Of a stretch of 64,000 bases of DNA, positions 55,344-63,509 are shown one piece after another. The stretch is from Tenrec ecaudatus. Its lineage: Eukaryota > Chordata > Mammalia > Afrosoricida > Tenrecidae. The stretch's first letter is position 1; every line of letters starts with the position of its first letter. The notes under the pieces were generated by a model. The model did no database searches, was not told where the DNA came from, and saw only the letters and a program-made list of their open reading frames with translations. The stretch lies in the NCBI RefSeq assembly GCF_050624435.1, contig NC_134535.1, forward strand, positions 73,528,494 through 73,592,493, read 5' to 3'. A program made the translations under genes and the position numbers.

Positions 55344-55471
55344 GGGCGGGAGGGAGCTGGGCGGGGCTAGAGGTGGTGGGCGGGGCTAGGAGCGCTGGGC
55401 GGGGCAAGAGGCACTGGGCGGGGCCTGGGGCCTTAGGCGGGAGGGGCACGCTGGGCGGGGCGGGGCCGGGG
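55344..55471. repeat. Tandem GC-box array, 19-bp period
   Basis: GGGCGGGG (or close AGGCGGGA and GGGCGGGA forms) starts at 55,344, 55,359, 55,378, 55,397, 55,416, 55,435 and 55,453. The spacings are 15, 19, 19, 19, 19 and 18. The units between boxes (CTAGAGGTGGT, CTAGGAGCGCT, CAAGAGGCACT and so on) are related, so this arose as a minisatellite. Each unit supplies an Sp1/KLF-type site about 140-270 bp upstream of the ATG. Confidence 0.85.
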
Positions 55472-55629
55472 CCTCCGGACTGTACGGAAAGTGGAAAGCG
55501 TGCGGTGGGGCTAGGTGAAGGTCTCTAACTCAGCCGAGTGGGGGCTGAGCCTGTAGCTGGCCGAGGACCCTCTTCCTGTCCGGCTAAGGCGTCTCGCCTC
55601 CTTCCGCACACGCCTTCCCAACCTGCTGG

Positions 55630-56530
55630 CGGCCACTAGCCTCCAAATCTTCCTCCCCACGAGGGACTCTGCCCTCTTCCCCCTCTGTCTCCCTCACTAG
55701 CAGGGCAAGTGCCAGCTCTGGACCCGCTACTTTGCCCACCTCAGCCAACCCTCCCATCCACCCCTATTGAAAGTGGTTGAAACGTTTGAAAGCTACAAGT
55801 CTTAAACTTGACAGGTCACATGGAAATCTCAAAATGTAGACCTCAGCCTGCTTTCTTCCTGCCTCCCCCATCCTATGCTCACACAGCCTCCAAGAACACT
55901 CTGCTAACAAAACATCTCAGCTTTCATTTATAATATCGTTTCCATCTCTAAACCTCTTTCCTCAGCCCCCTACCCCCACCCTGCATCAAAACCCCGATGA
56001 AATCTACCTACTGAACAGAGCATTCCCAGGCACTGTAATCAAAACTAATCTTTGCCATTCTCCCAATGTACAAAATATTCTGTACTTGCTACACAGGCTC
56101 ATCACAATCTGCCGGGTTTTAATTAAATTGCGTTTCTCTTTTATCTGCCTAAATTGCTCAGTACTGTTCACGAATGTTAAAAATTGTCAAAAAGCAATGA
56201 AGCAAGGTTTATTTCAAGCAGTTAACCTGTAAGCATGGAGGGAGATTTCCAAAAACGAGTAACTCAAAATAGGCTAGTTAATGATTTAAAAACACAAACC
56301 TTGAAGGTGCTCAAAACAATAACACAATGTTACTACTTGATGCCTTATTTTATTTTACTAATTGTAGGAGTTTATATCATCCTGCAAGAAGAAAAAATGC
56401 CTCGGAGATGTGGAGATTTTACATATATGAACTTTTTTAATGTATGAGTTTCCATAGTATCAAGATCAGCATCTAAAAATTAACTCCTGAAAAATTGGCC
56501 TTTTACTTATTTTTAGAGATGAAAAAACGC
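55630..56530. other. Unassigned sequence upstream of ATP23
   Basis: Pyrimidine-rich then AT-rich DNA without recognised gene or repeat. Confidence 0.4.
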
Positions 56531-56534
56531 GTGG

Positions 56535-57001
56535 AATTATATGGTCAGGTGACTCAGAATCAACTTGATGAGACTGGAGGATTTTTTGCAGTTAAGGAGA
56601 TAAATAGCTCACTGGAGGTGGGATACCTACTCACTCACTGTGCAACATTACTGACAAGGAGTCTGATAGAGCTATACTGATGCAGCCAGAACCTTGAGCT
56701 GGAGGAGCCACCTGGAGACCCACACCAGTGCTGAGATGCTTCCACTGTCACTGCATCCACAAGACTTTCCACCCACTGGCCTGTGATCTCCATGCATTCA
56801 GCATCATTGCATGTGTTGCGTGAGTCTGAAGAGGACTTCATAGATTGGTATCAGACATATGGGCTAATATCAGACTTATGGACTTGATTTGGACTGGACT
56901 GGGATGTTTTCTCAATATTCAATTGCTCTTGTATATAAAGCTCTCTCTTACACACACGAGACTCCTTGGATCTGTTTCTCTAGTCTACCCAGACTAACAC
57001 A
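56535..57001 (+). mobile_element. LTR (family A), 5'-truncated or decayed
   Basis: AGCATCATTGCATGTGTTGC, TTCATAGATTGGTATCAGAC, AATTGCTCTTGTATATAAAG and the end CTACCCAGACTAACACA match the 3' two thirds of family A. The start is not sharp. Confidence 0.75.
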
Positions 57002-57188
57002 CAGTCTTTTTCATTAAATCCTGAGGTAGAGGGTATTACTACCTTTCTTGGGCAGAAAAGGCAAATTGACAATGATACTGAGTAGTTAGTTACTCTCCAT
57101 AAAAAACACCTCACTTTCATTGAGTAAGTTCAATAAGAAAAGGTAAGACTGTCTCTGTGGGTTTCCAAGACTGCAAGTTGGGAGTAGA

Positions 57189-57286
57189 TACTACATTTGA
57201 TCTTAGCCAAAAGGCCGAGAAGGTGTGGGCCAGTGGCGCAATGGATAACCCATCTGACTACGGATCAGAAAAGGCCGAGAGGCGAT
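57189..57286 (-). pseudogene. U2 snRNA 5' fragment, tailless retropseudogene
   Basis: On the minus strand the sequence begins ATCGCCTCTCGGCCTTTT at 57,286. After the interruption it continues GGCTAAGATCAAATGTAGTA to 57,189. This is roughly the first 40 nt of U2 snRNA with very few changes. It stops abruptly without poly(A) or the rest of U2, and the duplicated SINE target flanks it. It is a truncated, non-functional copy, and it was later split by a tRNA fragment. Confidence 0.85.
57221..57268 (+). pseudogene. tRNA-Arg(ACG) 5'-half, tailless retropseudogene
   Basis: From 57,227 the sequence GGGCCAGTGGCGCAATGGAT and onward follows tRNA-Arg-ACG through the D arm and anticodon loop (CTACGGA) to GATCAGAA. 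I recall two differences from the tRNA over about 44 nt. It ends after the anticodon stem. AAAAGGCCGAGA at 57,209-57,220 and 57,269-57,280 flanks the insert: a perfect 12-bp duplication of U2 sequence. It cannot fold into a full tRNA, so it is not a functional gene. Confidence 0.85.
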
Positions 57287-57399
57287 TTTATGGGAGTAGA
57301 AAGCCTCCTCTTTCTCCCATGGAGTGGGTCATGGTTTTGAACTGCTGACCTGTGCTTAGCAGCCCAATGCATAACCCCTACACCATCGAAGTTCCTGAG

Positions 57400-58081
57400 T
57401 TGTTCATTTTTCCTGGCTTAAAACAAATGTTAGCAAGTCAATAGTTTCTTCAGTTTTAATCAAAATTTTCCTCTTAATTTGGGGCTCATAAGAGAAAGCC
57501 TTCAAAATCAATGTAAAATGTCTGTTTTTGTTTTGTTTTCAGACAATAAACTGCTTTCACATTTATTCCACACTGATTTTGATGGGCCAGGCCTGGTGAT
57601 AATGGCACAAAGATTAGGCAGAGAATTTCTGAGGTTGAAGAGTGAATAGTTTAGTGGATGAAATGTCTCTCAATAATGCAGGCCTTGAGGGTTATGAAAA
57701 GTGCCTTGTGCTTCACAGGTACCAGGATCGAAATTGTGTGGGAAGTAGGGTTAGTCATTCATCTAAAATATGTGGAACACATACAGGGCATCCTCCTGAC
57801 TTGCTGCAAAACAAAGTATTGTAAAAATATGAACACCTACATACATAGATTGCTCAAGAAAACTAGCTACAATATTTTTACACAAGTAAACTATGCCCTA
57901 TATGGCTTTTTGCCAACCCTGTAACTCCCTTGCATTTTGGTCTCCAATGAGCTCTGTGGACACATTATTTATGTGGGCATGGTATATATGAAAAAATATA
58001 GTACTCGTAATCAAATATACCTCCAATACATTATTTCTCATCCTCACTAATTTCTTTTTTCTCACTAGCTTTTAACTTAAT
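57400..58081. other. Unassigned sequence
   Basis: No gene or clear repeat is seen. Overlapping short open frames near 57,642-57,924 lack domains. Confidence 0.4.
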
Positions 58082-58265
58082 TTATTGTCATTGAGTGGAC
58101 TCTGACCCATAGTGACACATACCCCCCTTTGGGTTTCCAAGATTTTTAAAACCTTTACAGGAACAGACAGCCTCATCTTTCTTCAGCAGAGCAGCTGGTC
58201 GGTTTGAACCACTGACCTTAAGGCTGGCAGCTCAATGTGTAGTCTACTATGCCACCAAAGCTCAC
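58082..58265 (-). repeat. AfroSINE
   Basis: TATTGTCATTGAGTGGACTC, GCTGGTCGGTTTGAACCACT and CTATGCCACCAAAGCTC mark a reversed copy. A MIR remnant adjoins it. Confidence 0.88.
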
Positions 58266-58269
58266 TTCA

Positions 58270-58400
58270 TCTTCAATACAACCCTGAAAAATAAGTATTA
58301 TTATCTCTATCTTACAGATAAGGAAAATAAGGCTCAGAAAAATTAAATAACTTATCCAGAACCATACAACCAGCTTTCAATCTAGTTAAAGTAATAAAGC
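58270..58400 (-). repeat. MIR element
   Basis: TTCAATACAACCCTGAAAAA, TATTATTATCTCTATCTTAC, AGATAAGGAAAATAAGGCTC and ACTTATCCAGAACCATACAA follow the reversed MIR order. Confidence 0.75.
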
Positions 58401-58644
58401 ATACATATATGAAAGCATAACCCATTATTCAGGGAAGGCTATATAAGAGTAGGTATGGCCTGAACCAGGACATAAGTAGTAAACATTTGAAATATTATTT
58501 GAAGTACTATATAGCTGCATATAATAAAGAAATACAAATTGAAAACTGCAATTTTCCCCTACCAAACTGGCAAACATGTTTTCAATGTTTGGGTTTTTTG
58601 ATTGTTTGTTTGTTTTTGCTGGAGGAGCAGAGAAAAGCAGGAGG

Positions 58645-59015
58645 GCAAAAAGTCAAAATATCAGCAGCAATAATAAGGATAATGATACCAGGAGGGTAAA
58701 AGGGAAGTAGGGGGAGAAAAGGGGAACCGATCACAATGATCAACATATAACCACCCCCAAGGAGATGAACAACAGAAAAGTGTGTGAAGGGCGACAGCAG
58801 CTGGTATAAGACATGAAAAAAATAATAATTTATAAATTATCAAGGGTTCATGAGGGAGGGAGGGAAAAAATAAGGAGCTGATACCAAGGGATTAAGTAGA
58901 TATGAAGATGTTCTGAAAATGATGGCAACATATGTACAAATGTGCTTGACACAGTGGATGGATGTACGGATTGTGATATGAACTGTAAGAGCCCCCAATG
59001 AAATGAATTTTTAAG
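58645..59015 (+). mobile_element. L1 3' UTR and tail
   Basis: ACCGATCACAATGATCAACA, GATGAACAACAGAAAAGTGT, GGAGCTGATACCAAGGGATT, GTACAAATGTGCTTGACACA and the end GTAAGAGCCCCCAATGAAAT match 5,285-5,660. Confidence 0.85.
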
Positions 59016-59109
59016 TCAAAAATTAGTGGTGTCTAGGCATTAGAGTATTTGTTATAGACTTCTGGATTAATATTCTACAATCAGAATGCACTACAGAGAG
59101 CAGGACTGG

Positions 59110-59180
59110 GGAATGCTTCAATCTAGTGCACAGTGGGTTGCTATGAGTCATAAAGGATTCAACGTCACCTAATAATAATA
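59110..59180 (+). repeat. AfroSINE 3' fragment
   Basis: GGTTGCTATGAGTCATAAAG followed by GATTCAACGTCACCTAATAA is a short sense 3' end with an A/T-rich tail. Confidence 0.5.
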
Positions 59181-59316
59181 ATCTTTATCATAAAAAATAA
59201 GCTTTAAATTTTTGAAGAGGCTTTCAATGACATATGTGTAACTTCCATAAAAAGACATGAAGATGGAGTGAAAAGATATTGGGGGTAAGATAAAGAAATA
59301 TAAATACAAATGACTA

Positions 59317-59495
59317 ATCTGGCTGCCATCAAGTCAATTCCAATTCGGAGCAACCCCATAGGACAGTGTGGAAGTGCCCTGTGGGTTTCCAAGACTGGAA
59401 CAGAAACCCTCCTCTTACTTGTGGTGCATCTGGTGGCTTTGAACTTCTAATTTTGCCATTGGCAGCCCAACACAGAACCCACTACTAGGATTCTT
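59317..59495 (-). repeat. AfroSINE
   Basis: GGCTGCCATCAAGTCAATTC, GTGCCCTGTGGGTTTCCAAG and CATTGGCAGCCCAACACAGA mark a reversed copy. Confidence 0.85.
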
Positions 59496-59579
59496 TCAAA
59501 AAGGAAAATTTTCACATACAAAAATTAATTCATGAACAAAGATTTAGCTTTAAGAGTTTTTCTTTTTCTCATCTGAACA

Positions 59580-59880
59580 CTAAGAGCGCAAAGACAAGTT
59601 TCTTTCCAACAAGAGATATAGTGAGATACCATTTAGCCCTATGGGTAAAATACTTTAGTTATAAACCAGCACATATAGTGTGATTCCATGTTGAAGTTGC
59701 ATCTATTATCGGAATAGAACAGGGTCCATAAAGGGGTAGACTCTATTCCACAGAGTTCACAAATGGTTGCTGGAGCCAGGGGTTTGGGGACTGTGATAAC
59801 ATCCGGGATATTTATTTGTGGGTTTTGGGGCTGGTGTTCAGTTTCTACAACAAAAATGATTGCTGTTATATAGGAAACAA
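59580..59880 (+). mobile_element. Old L1 3' UTR
   Basis: CACATATAGTGTGATTCCAT, ACAAATGGTTGCTGGAGCCA and GTTCAGTTTCTACAAC resemble sense L1M 3' UTR sequence. Divergence is high. Confidence 0.5.
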
Positions 59881-60040
59881 GTTAATTTAAACTGTTTAAA
59901 TATAACACAGTAACAAGAGAAGTTACACAAAAGTGCTTATGGATTGAATGTTATTTAATGTTTAATAAATAACATTCAGTCCATATCCCAACGGCCAACA
60001 AATGTCCAGTGAAATTAAATCCTTTTCTTAGCTTTCTAGT

Positions 60041-60534
60041 TGTATCAGACAGGGTTCTCTAGAGAGACAAACCAGATTGCTAGTAATTATATATAAATAT
60101 ATTTATAAAGATAGATATATAATTCAAGAAATAAACGATTAAATAATATACAGATAGATAATACAAGAAATTAACAGTTAAGTTATAAAGCAGTGAAACA
60201 CTAGCAGTCCTTTAAGTTTTTGAGAGCTGCCAGTTACTAGTTTCCTTCTGTAGAGAGAGCTGGGCTATATATACCCAGGCATCAAACTGCAGGGCAGGTC
60301 CCCAACTGTCATCAACTGTCAGTCCCCAGCTCCAGAGATGAACATTCCAATCGTGTGGGCTTAAAAGGACCTCAACTTACAGCGACACAGTCCACAGGCT
60401 AGGCATCCCACAGATAGTGTATCCCTTTAAACTGAGGCACAGAACAAGCAAGCCATTTATCCCTCTGCCCTTCAGTTAATCCTACTTTTGTTTATCGGCC
60501 AGGCTGGCACAATAAACTATAGCACTAGTCATTT
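60041..60534 (-). mobile_element. Solo LTR with perfect 5-bp TSD, reverse orientation
   Basis: The 494-bp element starts TGTATCAGACAGGGTTCTCT and ends CAATAAACTATAGCA. CTAGT copies flank it at 60,036-60,040 and 60,535-60,539. It is related to the LTRs at 24,934 and 52,040, read backward (GGCCAGGCTGGCACAATAAA). Confidence 0.88.
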
Positions 60535-60554
60535 TGAATTTGGGGATTAACTTT

Positions 60555-61345
60555 ACTTACTGCAAAGGAGAACTTGGAGCCATTGCTGGTGAAGATCAAG
60601 AAATACAGTCTTCACTGCAGATTGCAACTAAATATAAAGAAAACCAAAAAAACCCTCACAGAGAAGATTGAAATTGTCAAGGATTTTGTCTTGCTTGCAT
60701 GTACAAGCAATGCACGATGAAGTAGCAGTCAAGAGATCAGAGGACTAGTTTCACTGGGTAATCTGCACAAGACTTCTGTCATTGAAAGGCATGGATGTTA
60801 CTTTGAGGACCAAGGTACCTGACTCCAAAACCAAACTCCCTGCTAAGGAGTCCATGCCCCAGTGAGGTTGCGAGACTCTAGCTCTTTACAGGATTAAGCA
60901 GTCCCATCTTTTTGCCCAACGCATGGTATTTTCAATGCTCTCATATGAATGTGAAGCTGGACACTGAATAAGGAAGACTGAGGAAGAATTGATGCACCTG
61001 AATTGTGGTGCTGGCGAAGAATCTTCGACGTGCCATGGACTGCCAAAAGAACCAACAAGTCTGTCCTGGAAGAAGTACAGCCAGAAGGCTACTTAGAGGT
61101 AAGGATGGCTAGACTCCCTCTCGTGTACTCTGGACATGTGCTCTGGACACACCAGTCACTGGAGGACATCATGCTTGGAAAGTGCAGGGGCATGACAAAG
61201 AAGACCCTCAATGAGTTGGATTGAGCCGGTGGCTACAACGATGAACTCAAAAATAGGAACAGCTTTGAGGATGGCACAGGACCGGTTAAGGTTGCCTTCT
61301 GTTGTACAGTAGGAGTCGGAACCGACAGGAGGGCACCTAACGACT
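60555..61345 (+). mobile_element. BovB/RTE LINE 3' part with nested AfroSINE
   Basis: The frame at 61,003-61,224 reads WCWRRIFDVPWTAKRTNKS, then VLEEVQPEGYLEVRMARLPL and later LGKCRGMTKK. This is the RTE reverse-transcriptase C-terminus, matching the W-RR, PWT and TN pattern of BovB. Upstream sequence (GAACTTGGAGCCATTGCTGG, AGATCAAGAAATACAGTCTT) is more decayed. A reversed AfroSINE piece occupies 60,829-60,925. The end is GTAGGAGTCGGAACCGACAG, the usual 3' end. No complete reading frame remains. Confidence 0.8.
60829..60925 (-). repeat. AfroSINE fragment within BovB
   Basis: CAAAACCAAACTCCCTGCTA, GAGACTCTAGCTCTTTACAG and CAGTCCCATCTTTTTGCCCA identify a reversed, partial copy that interrupts the RTE sequence. 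Confidence 0.65.
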
Positions 61346-61351
61346 CTCCTA

Positions 61352-61475
61352 GTGCCCTGGTGGCGATGTGGTTACGTTTGCACAGGTAACCACAAGGTCG
61401 GTGGTCTAAACCCACCAGCGGCTCCGAAGAAGATGAGCCTGTGCGCTCCCGTAAGGATGTAGTCGCGGAACCCGC
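61352..61475 (+). repeat. AfroSINE 5' part at the CpG island edge
   Basis: AGTGCCCTGGTGGCGATGTG, GGTAACCACAAGGTCGGTGG, CTAAACCCACCAGCGGCTCC and GTGCGCTCCCGTAAGGATGT form a sense AfroSINE head that keeps its CpGs, then merges into the island. Confidence 0.85.
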
Positions 61476-61810
61476 CGCGTCCGAGGCACCGACGCTTTCC
61501 AGGAAGGCGCCGCCGCCGTCGGTAAAGGAACTTAACCGGGACACGCAGGGCACGCGGGGCCCTCGCAGACCCGCAGAGGGAGACTGCTTCCCCTTCCGGG
61601 AGCATGAGCCTGCGACCCGGAAGCCAACGGGGGAGGGCGCGTGGCATTCTGGGAAGAGTTGCGAGAAGCCGGCTAGCGTCTCTGTTGCCAAGGCCACCAG
61701 AGGCGCTGGTCAGTTACCGGCCGTTTGGAACCCGTCCGTTAGCGGCTGTTAAAAACCTAGCTCAGGGATGCTCAGAGAGCGTCGGGGATGAGAGAACACG
61801 CTTGGCGGTC
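61440..61810. promoter_or_regulatory. CpG-rich island, possible promoter of unknown transcript
   Basis: CpG is dense from the end of the SINE to about 61,810 (TAGTCGCGGAACCCGCCGCG, GAAGGCGCCGCCGCCGTCGG). GGCATTCTGGGAAG at 61,642 resembles the TCCCAGAATGC half of the ZNF143 motif when reversed, and CCGGAAGCC at 61,617 is ETS-like. GTTGCCAAGGCCAC at 61,685 is weakly RFX-like. Open frames on both strands (103 codons plus, 154 minus) begin in the SINE or have no domain, so I do not call a protein. Direction and product are unknown. Confidence 0.5.
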
Positions 61811-62689
61811 GTGCCCTGAGAAGTGTCTCTTAATGAAGTGTGTGGCCCAGTGACCCTCTTTGGAGTTCTCCGAGCTCTTTTCCAGATTTCTCTTTTTAGG
61901 AACTGTAAGTTAAGAGAGTGTCGCCTTTACATTGTCATGCGTTCTCTAGTGTCCTCGCCCGTAACAAAGGAAAAGTCTGTTTGTTTTGTGTTGAAAATTT
62001 AACTGAGTAAAAGCAGTGTGGGGTGAGAAAGGTAGGTGAAAGCTACTGTGTTTCTAACCTGCCCTCTCCTGATATGTCCTGAAGAGAAACTATTATTCTG
62101 CTTCTTTTGAATTGTAGGTAATTTTTAAAAGACTACAACTTATCAGACTCACCAGTTACCCAAAAGGTACTTGGAATTTCCACGTACCATGTTTAAAATT
62201 TCATGTACCAATCCCTTTCTCTGCATAGTTTTTTACATCATTGAGTTGACTTGGGGGAATCCATTTTGTATCTTGGTCTTTCATTCGTCTAATATTTGTG
62301 TGTGTATGTAATTCTCTTATTGAAATCGTTAGCAACAAAGGCAGCATCGCAAACTGTAATAAAAGCCTATTTGTAGTGAGCTGAAGAGAAAGAGGACATG
62401 AACACAGACTGTGAAGACAATTCTTTCAAGAAGTTTGGCTCCAAAGGAAAAGAGAGAGAGGTCAGTGGCCAGAGAGAAAGGGCAAAAGAAAGGAAAGGGG
62501 GAGGGGTCTTTCTAAGGAAAGATAATGATGTTTATTAATATGAAGCAGAAAACTAGTAGCTAGGAAAGTTTAAACATATTTCCAAGAAAAAATATACTCA
62601 TTGGATGGTGCTATGAAGAAATAATGAGGAAATAAGATCCACAGATGAGATCCATACCCACAGATTAGAGCCTGGACTAGGAGGGATGA
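61811..62689. other. Unassigned sequence downstream of the island
   Basis: No repeat family is recognised. AGGAACTGTAAGTTAAG at about 61,899 could be read as a splice donor (ACT|GTAAGT) for a transcript starting in the island. There is no further support. Confidence 0.35.
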
Positions 62690-63422
62690 TGTCAAGTGGG
62701 TATTTTAGGAAAGGATGTAGAGCAGCATCTGACATCCTGTGACTTCACAAGGGAAAAGAGAATCAAACTCCACATCAACCCACAGTCTTGTCCTATAAGG
62801 CAGGGGGCAGACATGACTCCTCCACTCTGCAAACTTCTGACCAGTTCTGATACCCCAGCACTCCTGATTGCTCAGATGGTTTTGAGAATTCATTGCAGTG
62901 GCCACACAGAACTCACAAACCAGACTCACTATGATGGCGATTATTAGGAAGGTTAACAGGTTATAATTCAGTATCAGGAAGGTTCAAGATACAGTTCCTC
63001 CAGTCAGCAGGGCCTCCAACCACACCATCCCCTAGCCTGTACTCTGCTCAGGCAATGTTACAAAGCTTTTTTAGTGCTGCCAACAAGTACTCACTCTATT
63101 ATAAGCCTGGGCTCTAGTTCTGTAGATCAACAAACCTAATTAAATGCCTGGAAGCACCCCCACTTTGAAAGCAAACTTCCTGCCCAAGAGGATTCTTTCC
63201 TGAAAGCTTTACTGGCTCCATGGGCTGGGAAGCCCAATATTCTGTCTCATGCTCTGGCTCTTGGTTCTGCTGCTTCAACTCCTTCTCTGGTATCACAGCT
63301 TTCTGTCCCTGAATTAAGGGAGTTCGGTGTACAAGGATCTCGAGGTCCAAAGGACATGCATCACTCAGTCTCTTCTTTCTTGAAGGTAATGAAATCCCAG
63401 TTTGTTTCAGTAATAGCTATGG
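62690..63422. other. Possible LTR-like sequence, unassigned
   Basis: The phrase GGCGATTATTAGGAAGGTTA with ACAGGTTATAATTCAGTATC is the kind seen in old LTRs, but ends are not visible. No gene is recognised. Confidence 0.35.
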
Positions 63423-63505
63423 ACTTGAGTATAAGCCGACCCAAATATCAGCCAAGGTACCTAATTTTATCACAAAAACTGCATTAAAAATGTGCTGAAA
63501 CAGTG
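63423..63505. mobile_element. Fragment of the hairpin MITE family
   Basis: ACTTGAGTATAAGCCGACCC, AAGGTACCTAATTTTATCAC and AATGTGCTGAAA match, in reverse orientation, the end and the subterminal arm of the element at 42,026-42,467. Confidence 0.7.
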
Positions 63506-63509
63506 GAGA

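Larger units (their letters stand above)
54880..55620 (-). promoter_or_regulatory. ATP23: CpG-island promoter of ATP23
   Basis: CpG density and GC content rise sharply here and enclose coding exon 1. Upstream of the ATG on the minus strand lie CCGCGGG sequence at about 55,241-55,248, a GC-box array at 55,344-55,471 and an ETS-like TTCCGT near 55,485. No TATA box is evident, as usual for a housekeeping CpG promoter. The start of transcription cannot be fixed from sequence; it probably lies between 55,205 and 55,340. Confidence 0.8.
57147..57395 (-). repeat. AfroSINE hosting two nested retropseudogenes
   Basis: The left part is AAGACTGTCTCTGTGGGTTT and CCAAGACTGCAAG. The right part resumes at TTTATGGGAGTAGAAAGCCT and CTTTCTCCCATGGAGTGGGT and ends at the tRNA-like head (CACCATCGAAGTTCC). 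TTGGGAGTAGA at 57,178-57,188 and ATGGGAGTAGA at 57,290-57,300 are the duplicated target around the insert. Confidence 0.88.

Noticed and set aside
54900-55370. 156-codon plus-strand frame and other frames at the ATP23 CpG island
   Set aside because: Antisense or shifted relative to verified exon 1; high GC content lengthens chance frames.
57227-57270. Functional tRNA-Arg gene
   Set aside because: Only the 5' half is present; the T arm, acceptor 3' strand and B box are missing.
57189-57286. Functional U2 snRNA gene
   Set aside because: Only about 40 nt remain, split by an insertion, with no upstream promoter element recognised.
61233-61752. 154-codon minus and 103-codon plus frames at the second CpG island
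   Set aside because: Both include BovB or AfroSINE sequence at one end and have no recognisable domain. I kept only a possible promoter.
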